From positions 36,458 through 100,457 of the forward strand of contig CAVXVN010000004.1 in NCBI GenBank assembly GCA_963765265.1: a DNA stretch of 64,000 nt, given 5' to 3'. The position numbers were made by a program, and so were the translations under genes. Shown here in pieces: positions 55,191 through 63,463 of this stretch. Origin of the DNA: Bacillus_BD sp963765265. Lineage in GTDB: Bacteria; Bacillota; Bacilli; Bacillales; Cytobacillaceae. The notes beneath the pieces are model-generated. The model was not told the origin of the DNA. It saw only the letters and a list, made by a program, of their open reading frames with translations, and ran no database searches. Position 1 is the stretch's first letter, and the number at the start of each line of letters is the position of its first letter.

Positions 55191-57375
55191 ATGATGTTAG
55201 ATCAACATAGGAATGAAGGTTGGGATTACGTGGGAAGAATGGAAAGAAGGCAGCAACAGCAACAAAAACAAAAACGATCAAGGAAGGGTTTGTGGAATAC
55301 ATTACGATTCAATCGTTTGGGAGCGAAACTATTAGGCGTAGGTATTCTATTATTCCTCATTAGTTTACTGATCGTGAATATTTTTATTTGGAAGAGTGAC
55401 GTAAGTAAATTAGAAAAACCAGTTCCTCAGCCAACGATCATCTATGACCAAAATGGAGAGATTGCTAGTAAGATTTCGAATTCCAAGATCGAAGGAGTTC
55501 GTATCAATCAAATTCCAAAAGAAGTTCATATATGCTGTTATATCAACAGAGGATCAACGTTTTTATAAACATAATGGATTGAATTATATAGGAATTGTTC
55601 GGGCATTGTTCCAAAACATGATGAGCGGAGAAGTTGTGGCAGGCGGAAGTACCATTACACAGCAGTTAGCTAAAAATGTTTTTCTGACTCATGAACGTAC
55701 CTATACACGAAAGGTAAAAGAATTGATTTTAACGAAAAAAATGGAACGGACTTACTCCAAAGATGAAATTATGGAACGATACTTAAATCAAATTTATTTT
55801 GGCGAAGGAGCATGGGGGATTCAAAATGCAGCCGGGACGTATTTTGGAAAAGACGTAAGCGAGTTAACTTTAGGCGAATCTGCTATGTTAGCTGGGATGA
55901 TTAAAGCTCCTTCTGCTCTTTCACCCATCAAGCATTTAGACAAGGCGGTCGAGAGAAGAAATCTGGTATTATCGTTAATGGAAAAAGAAGGATATATTGA
56001 TCGTAGTGATGTCGAAAAGGCTAAGAAAGAGAATATTGTTTTAAAAGATAAGGAGAAAGATGACCATTATAAAGGGAAATATCCTTATTATGTTGATCAT
56101 ATTATTGAGGAAGCGATTCAAAAATATGATCTGACAGAAAATGAAGTTCTATCTGGTGGACTTCATATTTATACAGCATTAAATCCAACCATCCAGAACG
56201 CTGCTGAGGAAGTATATCAGAATGACAATCTATTTCCTCAAAGTCAATCAGATCAGTTGATTCAAAGTGGAGGAATCTTTATCAATCCTTCAACTGGGGG
56301 AATTTCTGCACTTGTTGGTGGAAGAGGAGACCATACTTTTCGTGGTTTCAATCATGCCACGCAATTAATACGCCAGCCTGGATCCACCATGAAACCATTG
56401 GCTGTTTATACAAGGGCTTTGGAAAAGGGATATAATCCCTTTGATTTGTTAGAGGATCAACCTCTTAATCTAGATGGCTATCAACCTTATAACTATGATA
56501 AGCAATTTCGCGGAAGAGTGACGATGTATGAAGCTTTGATTCATTCTTATAATGTACCGGCCGTATGGTTATTGAATAAAATAGGCCTTCAAGAAGGGAT
56601 AGAGGCAGTAGAGCGTTTTGGTATTCCTTTACAAGAAGAAGATCACTCACTTAGTTTAGCTCTTGGGGGAATGTCAAAAGGAACCTCCCCATTAAAAATG
56701 GCACAAGCCTATTCAACATTTGCCAATAATGGAGTCATGGTCGAAGCACATGCGATTCAAAAAATTGAGGATGCCAAGGGGGAAAACCTTGGAGAATGGC
56801 AGAATAAAACGACAAAAGTGACCGAGCCAGAAATCGCTCAGAAAATCACTTATATGCTTAAAGGGGTTGTAGAAGAAGGTACTGGGAAAAACGCTAGAGT
56901 AGATGGTTTAGAGGTCGCAGGAAAAACCGGTTCCACCCAGCTTCCGTTTGAAAACGAAGCAGGAACGAAGGATCATTGGTTTGTTGGTTATACCCCTGAA
57001 CTAGTTGGAGCGGTATGGTTAGGGTATGATCAAACCGATCAAGATCATTATCTTCCATCATCAAGTAGTGCAACGGCACCGATCATTTTTAAAGAAATCT
57101 TATCGAAGTCAGCCTCAGAGATTTCTAATAAAGCCTTTAACATCGCTCCGATTGAGAAGAAATACAAACAAGAGGTACAGAAGAGAGAAGAAGAAGAGGA
57201 AAAGATAAGAAAAGAACAAATCAAGAATGATGAAAAGATAAGAGAAGAACAAATCAAGAATGATGAAAAAATGAGAAAAAGTGAAGAAAAGGCTGGGAAG
57301 AAAGCAGAAAAGGAAGAGCAGAAAGAAAGGAAAAAAGAAGAGAAAGAAAAGAAAGAGAAGAAAGAGAAAGATTAG
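55191..57375 (+). pseudogene. Class A penicillin-binding protein (PBP1A/2C/2D type), one frame break
   Basis: A bifunctional peptidoglycan synthase. After a cytoplasmic Gln/Arg/Lys-rich stretch, one membrane anchor (LLGVGILLFLISLLIVNIFI) leads to the GT51 glycosyltransferase with EDQRFYKHNG, GGSTITQQLAKNVFL and LNQIYFGEGAWGI. The transpeptidase has the active-site QPGSTMKPL (SxxK), SYN and AGKTGST. A highly charged Lys/Glu tail (about 70 residues) ends the protein. One extra base near 55528 (QIPKEV to IYAVISTEDQ) breaks the frame right before the glycosyltransferase. It resembles B. subtilis PbpG/PbpF-type enzymes that act in sporulation. All motifs are kept, so an error is likely. Confidence 0.85.
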
Positions 57376-57429
57376 ATGATGGGGAGATTACTATGTTTGA
57401 AAAGAGCTAATATCCAGATCAATTAATAT

Positions 57430-57480
57430 AAAAAGTAGCAACAAGATTTGCTTTAAGATCTTTTCGTTGCTACTTTTTTT
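57430..57480. terminator. Bidirectional terminator
   Basis: AAAAAGTAGCAACAAGAT and ATCTTTTCGTTGCTACTTTTT. Confidence 0.88.
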
Positions 57481-57503
57481 ATTTTTCTATCAAACTATTA
57501 TGC

Positions 57504-57677
57504 TTAAAGCAAAATTTTGTCATAGTTCTCTGAAATGTCTTTGTATGTGCCCGAAAAGAGAATTAAGCCCTCGTTGCCTTCATAGCAATTCATATGAGCG
57601 AGTTTATTCATAAGGTCTATTGCTACTTCATCCTCATCTTTAAATTCAGCATTACATTCACAACAAAACTTCTCCAT
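57504..57677 (-). CDS. Small CxxC protein, 57 aa
   Basis: AGGAGGGGAATT precedes the ATG at 57677. The product starts MEKFCCECNAEFKDEDEVAI, with CxxC near the start and another Cys in LAHMNCYEG, suggesting a small zinc ribbon or treble-clef-like knuckle. Family not recognised. It stands convergent to the PBP gene. Confidence 0.65.
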   Translation of the reverse strand: MEKFCCECNAEFKDEDEVAIDLMNKLAHMNCYEGNEGLILFSGTYKDISENYDKILL

Positions 57678-57710
57678 ATTAATTCCCCTCCTTTTTTCAT
57701 AGTATATCAT

Positions 57711-58314
57711 ATCCGCGAATAAAAATATTTGAATGTTTTGTTAATTATTACAGAACTAACTTTCCAGCTAACGAGGGGACGGTTCTTTTGTCATTTTTTC
57801 CTTGTCTAGGTATGCAATAGAACCATTTAAAAACTATGACAAAATGTTTCCAATTTGAAAATAACGTGACTAATCCAAATAAAATAAGCGTAAAAAGAGC
57901 AACCATAAATAAAATAGATGATTAGTCGTTTTTTCATATACAATGGAGAAAATATTGAAGAAAATTAATGGATAACAAACAGTAGAAAATGCCATGGCTC
58001 ATGATGCTCAGCTGCTGATTATCGGAAGAATCATAAGAAATCAAGAAACTAGGGTGAATTGCCCTGTAATTCGAGCCGAATTTTATTAGGAGTAGACAAC
58101 TACTTAATTTTATAAAATATTAAAAGAAGATAGAATACATCGGAATCCCAATGATTGTATTAATTATTATTGCTGGTATATTGAAATTCAGTTATATAAG
58201 AAGTAGAAGCAAACAATTTAATTCAACAATAATCCCATGATATTCTATAACCTTAGCCAACCAACCTCATTTTGAATATTTACGTTCTAGTTTCACTAAA
58301 TTGCACCGTTAGTA
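57711..58314. other. Intergenic region, 600 bases
   Basis: It contains one REP copy (57772). No gene is supported; a short open stretch near 57985-58090 (MAHDAQLLIIGRIIRNQ) may be a remnant but has no RBS. Confidence 0.5.
57772..57791 (+). repeat. REP-like element 14
   Basis: GAGGGGACGGTTCTTTTGTC; with its flank it matches element 12 over about 36 bases. Confidence 0.85.
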
Positions 58315-58344
58315 CAAAAAGCGACTGTTCGATTGAACAGTCGC
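58315..58344 (-). terminator. Terminator of AhpD-like gene
   Basis: GCGACTGTTC-GATT-GAACAGTCGC is perfect, with a T-run in the minus direction. Confidence 0.88.
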
Positions 58345-58382
58345 ACTCGTTTGCCACAGAAAAAGTAATTCGTTTAGAATAA

Positions 58383-58826
58383 TTAGCTTTCAGTAGCCTT
58401 ATTCCCCATTGAAATAGAAATTCGATTCCAACTGTTAATTTGATTAATTATAAGAACAAGGTCAACATACTGTTTCTCGTCATAGTGTTCACGCACTCGT
58501 TGATAAAGCTCATCTGGAACACGTTTTGTTGGGATTAATGTTACGTGCTCTGCCAACTCTAGAGCTACTTTTTCTGCTTCTGTATAGAATTCACATTCCT
58601 GCCAAGCACTAACACAGTATATTCTTTGTTCTGTTTCACCCATTTTTCGAGCATCTGCTGTGTGCATATTCAAACAGTACGCACAGCCGTTAATCTGAGA
58701 AACACGAATTTTAATAAGCTCACGAAGTTTTCGTTCAATGGCTGTCGTTTTCGTGTATTTTTCCATATCCATCATAATTTGCATTCCAACATCTGCAATT
58801 TCATAGTAAGGAACTCTTTGGCTCAT
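58383..58826 (-). CDS. AhpD-like carboxymuconolactone decarboxylase family protein
   Basis: A 147-residue helical protein of the AhpD-like group. The redox motif NGCAYCLNMHTADARK holds the CxxC with a following His, as in alkylhydroperoxidases. ADVGMQIMMDMEKYTKTTAI and RELIKIRVSQI match the family. It likely reduces peroxides with thiols in the cytosol. The start at 58826 is behind AGGAGTC. It is monocistronic. Confidence 0.9.
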   Translation of the reverse strand: MSQRVPYYEIADVGMQIMMDMEKYTKTTAIERKLRELIKIRVSQINGCAYCLNMHTADARKMGETEQRIYCVSAWQECEFYTEAEKVALELAEHVTLIPTKRVPDELYQRVREHYDEKQYVDLVLIINQINSWNRISISMGNKATES

Positions 58827-58906
58827 ATAGCAGGACTCCTCTTAATTTAGTATAAGACTATTATACTCTGATAGGAACATTTGTACTAATTTTATTGAGT
58901 AAATAT

Positions 58907-58958
58907 AAACAAGGGGACGGTTCATTCATTTCCAAACACAAGAACCGTCCCCTTGTTT
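58907..58958. repeat. REP-like element 15, palindromic pair
   Basis: AAACAAGGGGACGGTTC (58907-58923) and GAACCGTCCCCTTGTTT (58942-58958): 17-bp perfect arms around an 18-base loop, just after the DUF3189-like stop. On the minus strand it could end that gene. Confidence 0.95.
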
Positions 58959-58964
58959 CATTTT

Positions 58965-59480
58965 TCATGCTTGAAATTCTTTATTATCCATGATAACTAC
59001 ATGGTCCTGGGTCGTTTCTTTCGCTGCTTGTTTTGTTTTTTCAACAAGCTGAAAGATGGATTCACTAGATTGTTGTGCGCCTTTGACAAGTAATGGGACA
59101 CCAATCACATTAATACCTAACCCTCTAGAAAACATGCCTCCAAGTGTCATGGCAAGTGGAACGGTAGGAGATGTATTGGATAGGATTATTTTTTCGTCAA
59201 AATGGTACTTTTCTTCCAATAGCAAATAAAAATCTCTTATGAGAGGTACAATTTGTTTGAACCTTCTCCTAGCGACTGTATATACAGCATTTCCTTCACC
59301 ATCTTTTCCATGAAAGATCAATTTACCTACATCCTGTTTCGTCAGTTTATTGAAAAAAGGAACTGCTAAGATCTCCTGTTTCGTAAACTTTCGTGTTGGT
59401 GGAGGTAGTAACTTTAAATGAAAGGCGGCAGCTAATGAAGTGGAATGAGTTCCTCCGAAATCGTGATAAATATATATCAT
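58965..59480 (-). CDS. DUF3189-like protein
   Basis: A 171-residue protein with the start MIYIYHDFGGTHSTSLAAAF, the conserved beginning of DUF3189 proteins, and further FHGKDGEGNAVYTVARRRFK. ATG 59480 is chosen as it begins the conserved part, with GGAGG just before. Function unknown. It runs with the small membrane gene behind it (59527-59829) on the same strand. Confidence 0.8.
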   Translation of the reverse strand: MIYIYHDFGGTHSTSLAAAFHLKLLPPPTRKFTKQEILAVPFFNKLTKQDVGKLIFHGKDGEGNAVYTVARRRFKQIVPLIRDFYLLLEEKYHFDEKIILSNTSPTVPLAMTLGGMFSRGLGINVIGVPLLVKGAQQSSESIFQLVEKTKQAAKETTQDHVVIMDNKEFQA

Positions 59481-59526
59481 GGTGGCCTCCATCTATAGGT
59501 GGTGAGAATTTAATGGAATCTTTCTC

Positions 59527-59829
59527 TTATATTGGTTGTCTTTGTTGCTTTTTAAAAATAAATTTCTGTTTAAAAGCTTTTATGGAGTTCTTTAATGTGA
59601 CGTAACTTCCAATGGCTGCATACCCATAAAAATACCCCATGAGGATTCCTGCAACAAGATCACCGCGATGGCTAATGAAAATAGAAATGGCATAGCCTAA
59701 AATGGTAGCAACAAGAGGAACATGTTTCTGTATTTTAAATGCTTTTTTAATGATCTGTGTGAGAATCATGACTACTGGCACAGCAATCACAGCATCCCAA
59801 AAATTAGTATGTATTGTCGGAAAGTCCAT
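59527..59829 (-). CDS. Small membrane protein, 100 aa
   Basis: GAGGTGATTT precedes the ATG at 59829. Three likely membrane segments are seen (FWDAVIAVPVVMILTQIIKK, VPLVATILGYAISIFISH, LVAGILMGYFYGYAAIGSYV), with a basic tail. The layout resembles holin-like proteins, but there is no phage context. It is upstream of the DUF3189-like gene and probably in one operon with it. Confidence 0.7.
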   Translation of the reverse strand: MDFPTIHTNFWDAVIAVPVVMILTQIIKKAFKIQKHVPLVATILGYAISIFISHRGDLVAGILMGYFYGYAAIGSYVTLKNSIKAFKQKFIFKKQQRQPI

Positions 59830-60007
59830 CTAAATCACCTCTTACTAATAGCTTTCTTAACTTTTCTATATTTATACACTTAAACTGTTTGGGTCAGGAA
59901 GTTTCCATGAGGATTGTCATGCCCTTGAAAGCTTATTGGGTATAAATATAAGTTGGGGCATGGCGCCTGTATCTTTGTACCTATATCATTTGAACCTACA
60001 TGACAAT

Positions 60008-60058
60008 AAAAAGGAATGCATTTTGAAAAAAGCTAGATTCAAAATGCATTCCTTTTTT
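60008..60058. terminator. Bidirectional terminator
   Basis: AAAAAGGAATGCATTTTGAA and TTCAAAATGCATTCCTTTTTT. Confidence 0.88.
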
Positions 60059-60077
60059 GTGGATTCCAATAACAATT

Positions 60078-60204
60078 TCATTGACGGTGTAGTTTCATTA
60101 ATTTCATTGTGGTCTCTTCTATTTTGTTTTCATTCTCAATGGTTTGAATGACTTTTCCCTGTTTCATGAATAAAATAACATCGCCCGTCTCGGCTGCGAC
60201 ATTG
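60078..60204 (-). pseudogene. C-terminal fragment of an ABC transporter ATPase, cut by a REP element
   Basis: On the minus strand the frame VAAETGDVILFMKQGKVIQT, then IENENKIEETTMKLMKLHRQ, ends at 60078. The first block looks like the end of an ABC ATPase (after the H-loop; 'FMKQGKVIQT'). The sequence is cut exactly at the REP-like copy at 60205. Everything upstream is missing. Confidence 0.45.
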
Positions 60205-60229
60205 ACAAGGGGACGGTTCTCTTGTTTCC
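60205..60229 (+). repeat. REP-like element 16, at a truncated gene
   Basis: CAAGGGGACGGTTCTCTTGT, right next to the ABC ATPase fragment. Confidence 0.9.
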
Positions 60230-60351
60230 TTTTCCAATGACAAGCACGCCAAAGAAGGTCTTGTTTTACATAGGATATTCCAATTTAAGGATCTGTGAGA
60301 GTTTTAATAACCGCAGATCCTTTTCATCTTGTAACGCCCAATGAAAAGAGG

Positions 60352-60391
60352 AAAAGGAGCTAGTCGGTGTTCATCCGACTAGCTCCTTTTC
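60352..60391. terminator. Terminator of kdgR-like gene
   Basis: AAAAGGAGCTAGTCGG and CCGACTAGCTCCTTTT, perfect stem. The rest of 59830-60432 shows no full gene. Confidence 0.88.
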
Positions 60392-60432
60392 TATTAGTAT
60401 GAATTATAGCCATTGTAAAAAAACGAAACAGA

Positions 60433-61212
60433 TCACCGATATCCTAATAATCTCGATATTTTCTCGCAACACTGTAAAACTTGATCAATATAATTGTCAG
60501 GTGTATTGCTGACAACACGAATCTTCGGAATAGAAATACTGATTGCTCCTTCTATTTCGCTTCTATGATTATAAAATACGGATGAAATACAATAAATCCC
60601 CATTTCATTTTCTTCATCATCGATCGCGTAGCCTTGAGAACGAATTTTTGCGATTTCTTCCATGAATAGGGAATAGTCCGTAATCGTATGAGGGGTTAAT
60701 GTTTTAATATCACTTTGATCCCAGACATCTCGGATGATTTCATCAGTGTAGTGCGCAAGTAGCGCCTTCCCCACTGCGGTACAATACATGGGCGCCCTTT
60801 TCCCCACTCGCGAATGCATGCGGAATGACGCATTGTTGCTAGGCTCAAATTTATCGATATAAACAACCTCTTTATTATCCTCAACAACTAAATGGACCGT
60901 TTCTTCCAGTTTATTTGATAGATCACTAATAATACTTCTTGACACATTTAAAGAATCAATCTTTTCGATTTTCTTGTTTCCTAATTGAAACATTTTAAAG
61001 GTTAGTCCATAATGACCGGTTTTTGGATTTTGTTCCACATAGCCATTGTAGACTAAAGTGGCCAATAATCTATGAACAGTTGCTTTATTTAATTCGGCAA
61101 GCTTACTTAATTCAGTTAAACTAATTCCATCATGATCAGCGACTATTTCGAGCAAACAAAGTGCTCGATCGATCGACTGAACTCTATCTTTTTCGGCCAT
61201 CTTCTGTGTCAA
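60433..61212 (-). CDS. kdgR: IclR-family regulator, KdgR-like
   Basis: An IclR-type regulator of 259 residues. HTH: IDRALCLLEIVADHDGISLT, then LAELNKATVHRLLATLVYNG. Ligand domain: LEETVHLVVEDNKEVVYIDK, RVGKRAPMYCTAVGKALLAH and IDDEENEMGIYCISSVFYNH. It is divergent from kdgK, so it is likely the repressor of the 2-keto-3-deoxygluconate genes (as KdgR). The start may be TTG 61212 or ATG 61200; an AAAGGA lies before the TTG. Confidence 0.8.
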   Translation of the reverse strand: MTQKMAEKDRVQSIDRALCLLEIVADHDGISLTELSKLAELNKATVHRLLATLVYNGYVEQNPKTGHYGLTFKMFQLGNKKIEKIDSLNVSRSIISDLSNKLEETVHLVVEDNKEVVYIDKFEPSNNASFRMHSRVGKRAPMYCTAVGKALLAHYTDEIIRDVWDQSDIKTLTPHTITDYSLFMEEIAKIRSQGYAIDDEENEMGIYCISSVFYNHRSEIEGAISISIPKIRVVSNTPDNYIDQVLQCCEKISRLLGYR

Positions 61213-61756
61213 ATCCTTTCACAACTATTACGTTTCCAATGTTTTACTGTATATTCCAGTTCATTAAATATATCTTGAGTACTACAATTTTACTTTAAAA
61301 ATGGCCCAATTACCATTAGTTCTTTTTTCAAGAGTATGAAGAAGGCTGGTCATTCTAAGGAAAATGGCTAATAACCCTATGATTGTTTACTTTCTTTGAA
61401 AGCGGTTGATTGAGTGTTCACTTAATATTCATAAAGCCTAAATAAAATATAAATAACTTGCTGAGGAACGATTGACAATTACATGATCGGTTTATATAAT
61501 AAAAACATATTTCGAAAAGCAAAACAAAGTTTCACATTATGGAACAAATGAAAAAATAGATATCCCACTACAATATGAATTATTAGGGTGTCATTTTGTT
61601 TCGAAGTTTTGGTTAAACTATCCGAATGGAAGTGAATTGTATTTATACGTTGAGAAATGGAAGCGCATTAACGAAAGCGATTAGAAGTTTAGTATTGTCC
61701 CATATATAGCTAATCAACTTAAAGGTAAATATTCTTCAAATAAGGGGGAGTTAATT
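61213..61756. other. Intergenic region between kdgR and kdgK
   Basis: It holds the divergent promoters and a gene fragment (61532-61684). No clear operator was found. Confidence 0.5.
61532..61684 (+). pseudogene. C-terminal gene fragment, unknown family
   Basis: The open frame SHYGTNEKIDIPLQYELLGC, then HFVSKFWLNYPNGSELYLYV ending at 61684, has no start codon of its own with RBS. The composition is protein-like. No family is recognised. It seems to be the leftover of a gene lost between kdgR and kdgK. Confidence 0.35.
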
Positions 61757-62773
61757 ATGAAAAAGGTTGTGACAATGGGAGAGATCATGTTGCGTTTATC
61801 TACTCCAAATTATCAAAAGATCGAACAATCTCAATCGTTTGATGCGAATTATGGTGGTGGAGAAGCAAATGTAGCCATTTCTTTATCCCAATTAGGATTA
61901 AAGAGCTCTTTCGTAAGTAAATTGCCAAATAATTCACTTGGAAATAGCGCAAACCAATTTTTAAATCAGTATGGAGTCTCAACAGATCATATGGTTTACG
62001 GTGGAGATCGACTAGGAATTTATTTTTTAGAAAAGGGATACTCAATAAGATCTTCAAAAATAGTCTATGATCGCCACGGTTCTGCTTTTGCTACCTCAAA
62101 CATGGACGAGTATGATTTCAAAACAATCTTTGCGGGTGCCGATTGGTTTCACATTAGCGGGATTACGCCGGCATTGAGCGGTGAAATTTTTAACTTAACA
62201 AAGAAAGCGCTATCAGTTGCGAAACAATTAGGGTTAACAACAAGTTGTGACCTAAATTATCGAAGTTCGTTATGGTCTTTTGAAGATGCCAGGGAAAAAA
62301 TGACCGAACTGATCAAGGATGTCGATGTGTGTATAGGTGTTGAACCACTTCAACTACTGGATAAGGATGGGACGGATATTAAAGATCGCTTACCTGAACA
62401 TCCAGATGTCGATGATTATAAAGACATTATGAATGAATTACACAAACGGTTTGATATTAAATATCTTGCGATGACTTTTAGAAACCATCTTTCCGTCAAT
62501 CGTAACCGATTAAAAGCAATGCTTTCAGATGGAAATGGCTTTTACGAATCAACAGAAATTGAAGTGGATATTGTCGATCGAGTGGGCACAGGTGATGCTT
62601 TTTCAGCTGGAGTCATTTATTCATTAATTAATGAGTTTGAACCGCAATATGCAATTAATTTTGCGACAGCGTGTTTTGCTCTTAAACATACGATTGAAGG
62701 GGACGTAAATCTTCATACAGCAGCTGATATTGAACAATATGTACAGCAAAAGAATTTCTCTATTAAGAGATAA
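61757..62773 (+). CDS. kdgK: 2-keto-3-deoxygluconate kinase
   Basis: A PfkB-family sugar kinase of 338 residues making KDPG from KDG. The N-terminal block is MGEIMLRLSTPNYQKIEQSQ, then DANYGGGEANVAISLSQLGL (substrate site). The PfkB signature DRVGTGDAFSAGVIYSLINE has the catalytic Asp. The KdgK-type central part (SGITPALSGEIFNLTKKALS, TSCDLNYRSSLWSFEDA) fits KDG rather than fructose or ribose. A long GGGGGAG site precedes the start. The neighbours kdgR and the uxuA remnant fit hexuronate degradation. Confidence 0.9.
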   Translation: MKKVVTMGEIMLRLSTPNYQKIEQSQSFDANYGGGEANVAISLSQLGLKSSFVSKLPNNSLGNSANQFLNQYGVSTDHMVYGGDRLGIYFLEKGYSIRSSKIVYDRHGSAFATSNMDEYDFKTIFAGADWFHISGITPALSGEIFNLTKKALSVAKQLGLTTSCDLNYRSSLWSFEDAREKMTELIKDVDVCIGVEPLQLLDKDGTDIKDRLPEHPDVDDYKDIMNELHKRFDIKYLAMTFRNHLSVNRNRLKAMLSDGNGFYESTEIEVDIVDRVGTGDAFSAGVIYSLINEFEPQYAINFATACFALKHTIEGDVNLHTAADIEQYVQQKNFSIKR

Positions 62774-62797
62774 TTCATCTATTATTTACAAGGGAAC

Positions 62798-62832
62798 AGT
62801 ATTACATGCTTCTTTAGAAGCAGTGTAATACT
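62798..62832. other. Perfect hairpin after kdgK
   Basis: AGTATTACATGCTTCTTTAG pairs back to TAGTATTACA-type arm (AGTATTACA/TGTAATACT with inner TGCTTC/GAAGCA). There is no T-run, so it may protect mRNA ends or join kdgK to uxuA. Confidence 0.55.
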
Positions 62833-62877
62833 AAAATATATAATTTTAATAGATTAAGCGGATAATGGGAAATAGAA

Positions 62878-63062
62878 ATGACATTTCGTTGATGGACAAA
62901 GCGATTCGATTCCTATGGAATATATCCACCAAATTCCAAGCATGAAAGGAATTGAGTCAGCCATCTTTATATACCAGTTGGTGAAGCGTGGTCTTTAGAT
63001 AAAATCTTGGAATTTGCTACGGGCTATATGCTCGTGCTTTAGGTGCCACGTATATTACGGTG
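62878..63062 (+). pseudogene. uxuA: Mannonate dehydratase remnant (5' and 3' ends only)
   Basis: The ATG at 62878 begins MTFRW, then, after a small frame break, GQSDSIPMEYIHQIPSMKGI and IPVGEAWSLDKILE, the N-terminus of mannonate dehydratase. At about 63012 it jumps to GLYARALGATYI, which matches the end of the same protein. About 280 codons between are missing. The remnant is followed by the structured repeat copy B at 63082. The enzyme would have made KDG for kdgK, so the pathway is cut here. Confidence 0.75.
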
Positions 63063-63081
63063 AGTCTTTATTTAAAATTTA

Positions 63082-63388
63082 ACTTCATTCAGCAGAAGTC
63101 CTCCACTTCTATAAGTGGTGGATGAATGCAAATTGCACTCCGATTCAGTGGGGGTTCAAACCCCGGCTGAAAAGCCTGAGCCTCCGGCGGTTGCACGGAT
63201 TTTTTAGAGGTAATTTGCCCCATCTTAACGGGCAGTAGGACCCCTTATCAAAATCATAAGGGCTCAACTGTCCGTTAAGATCCGAGAGCTGACTAACCAT
63301 AAGTGGGAGGTCTCCCACTTATGGAAGTCTTCTTTTCGAGCGAGCTCAGGTATTATCCGGGCGCAAATTCGACGGGGCGAATTTGATT
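63082..63388. repeat. Structured repeat, copy B (long form)
   Basis: Same start, middle and end as copy A (39204-39397), but about 115 bases longer. The extra block after GAGGTAATTTG holds three dyads: ATCTTAACGGGCAGT/ACTGTCCGTTAAGAT, CCCTTAT/ATAAGGG inside it, and CCATAAGTGGGAG-GT-CTCCCACTTATGG (13-bp perfect). The shared part includes the loop GGGGTTCAAACCCC and the closing CAAATTCG/CGAATTTG. Confidence 0.85.
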
Positions 63389-63420
63389 AATAGTTGTAAC
63401 CAAAAGCCTATTCCAAAATA

Positions 63421-63452
63421 AAAAAGGTCACACATAGGTCACCTTTTCTAGA
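63421..63452 (-). terminator. Terminator of rarD-like gene
   Basis: AAAAAGGT and ACCTTTT pair across CACACATAGGTC, with a T-run in minus direction. Confidence 0.55.
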
Positions 63453-63463
63453 CGCTCCTTACA

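Noticed and set aside
59527..59829. Phage holin
   Set aside because: The layout is holin-like, but there is no lysin or phage gene nearby, so only a small membrane protein is called.
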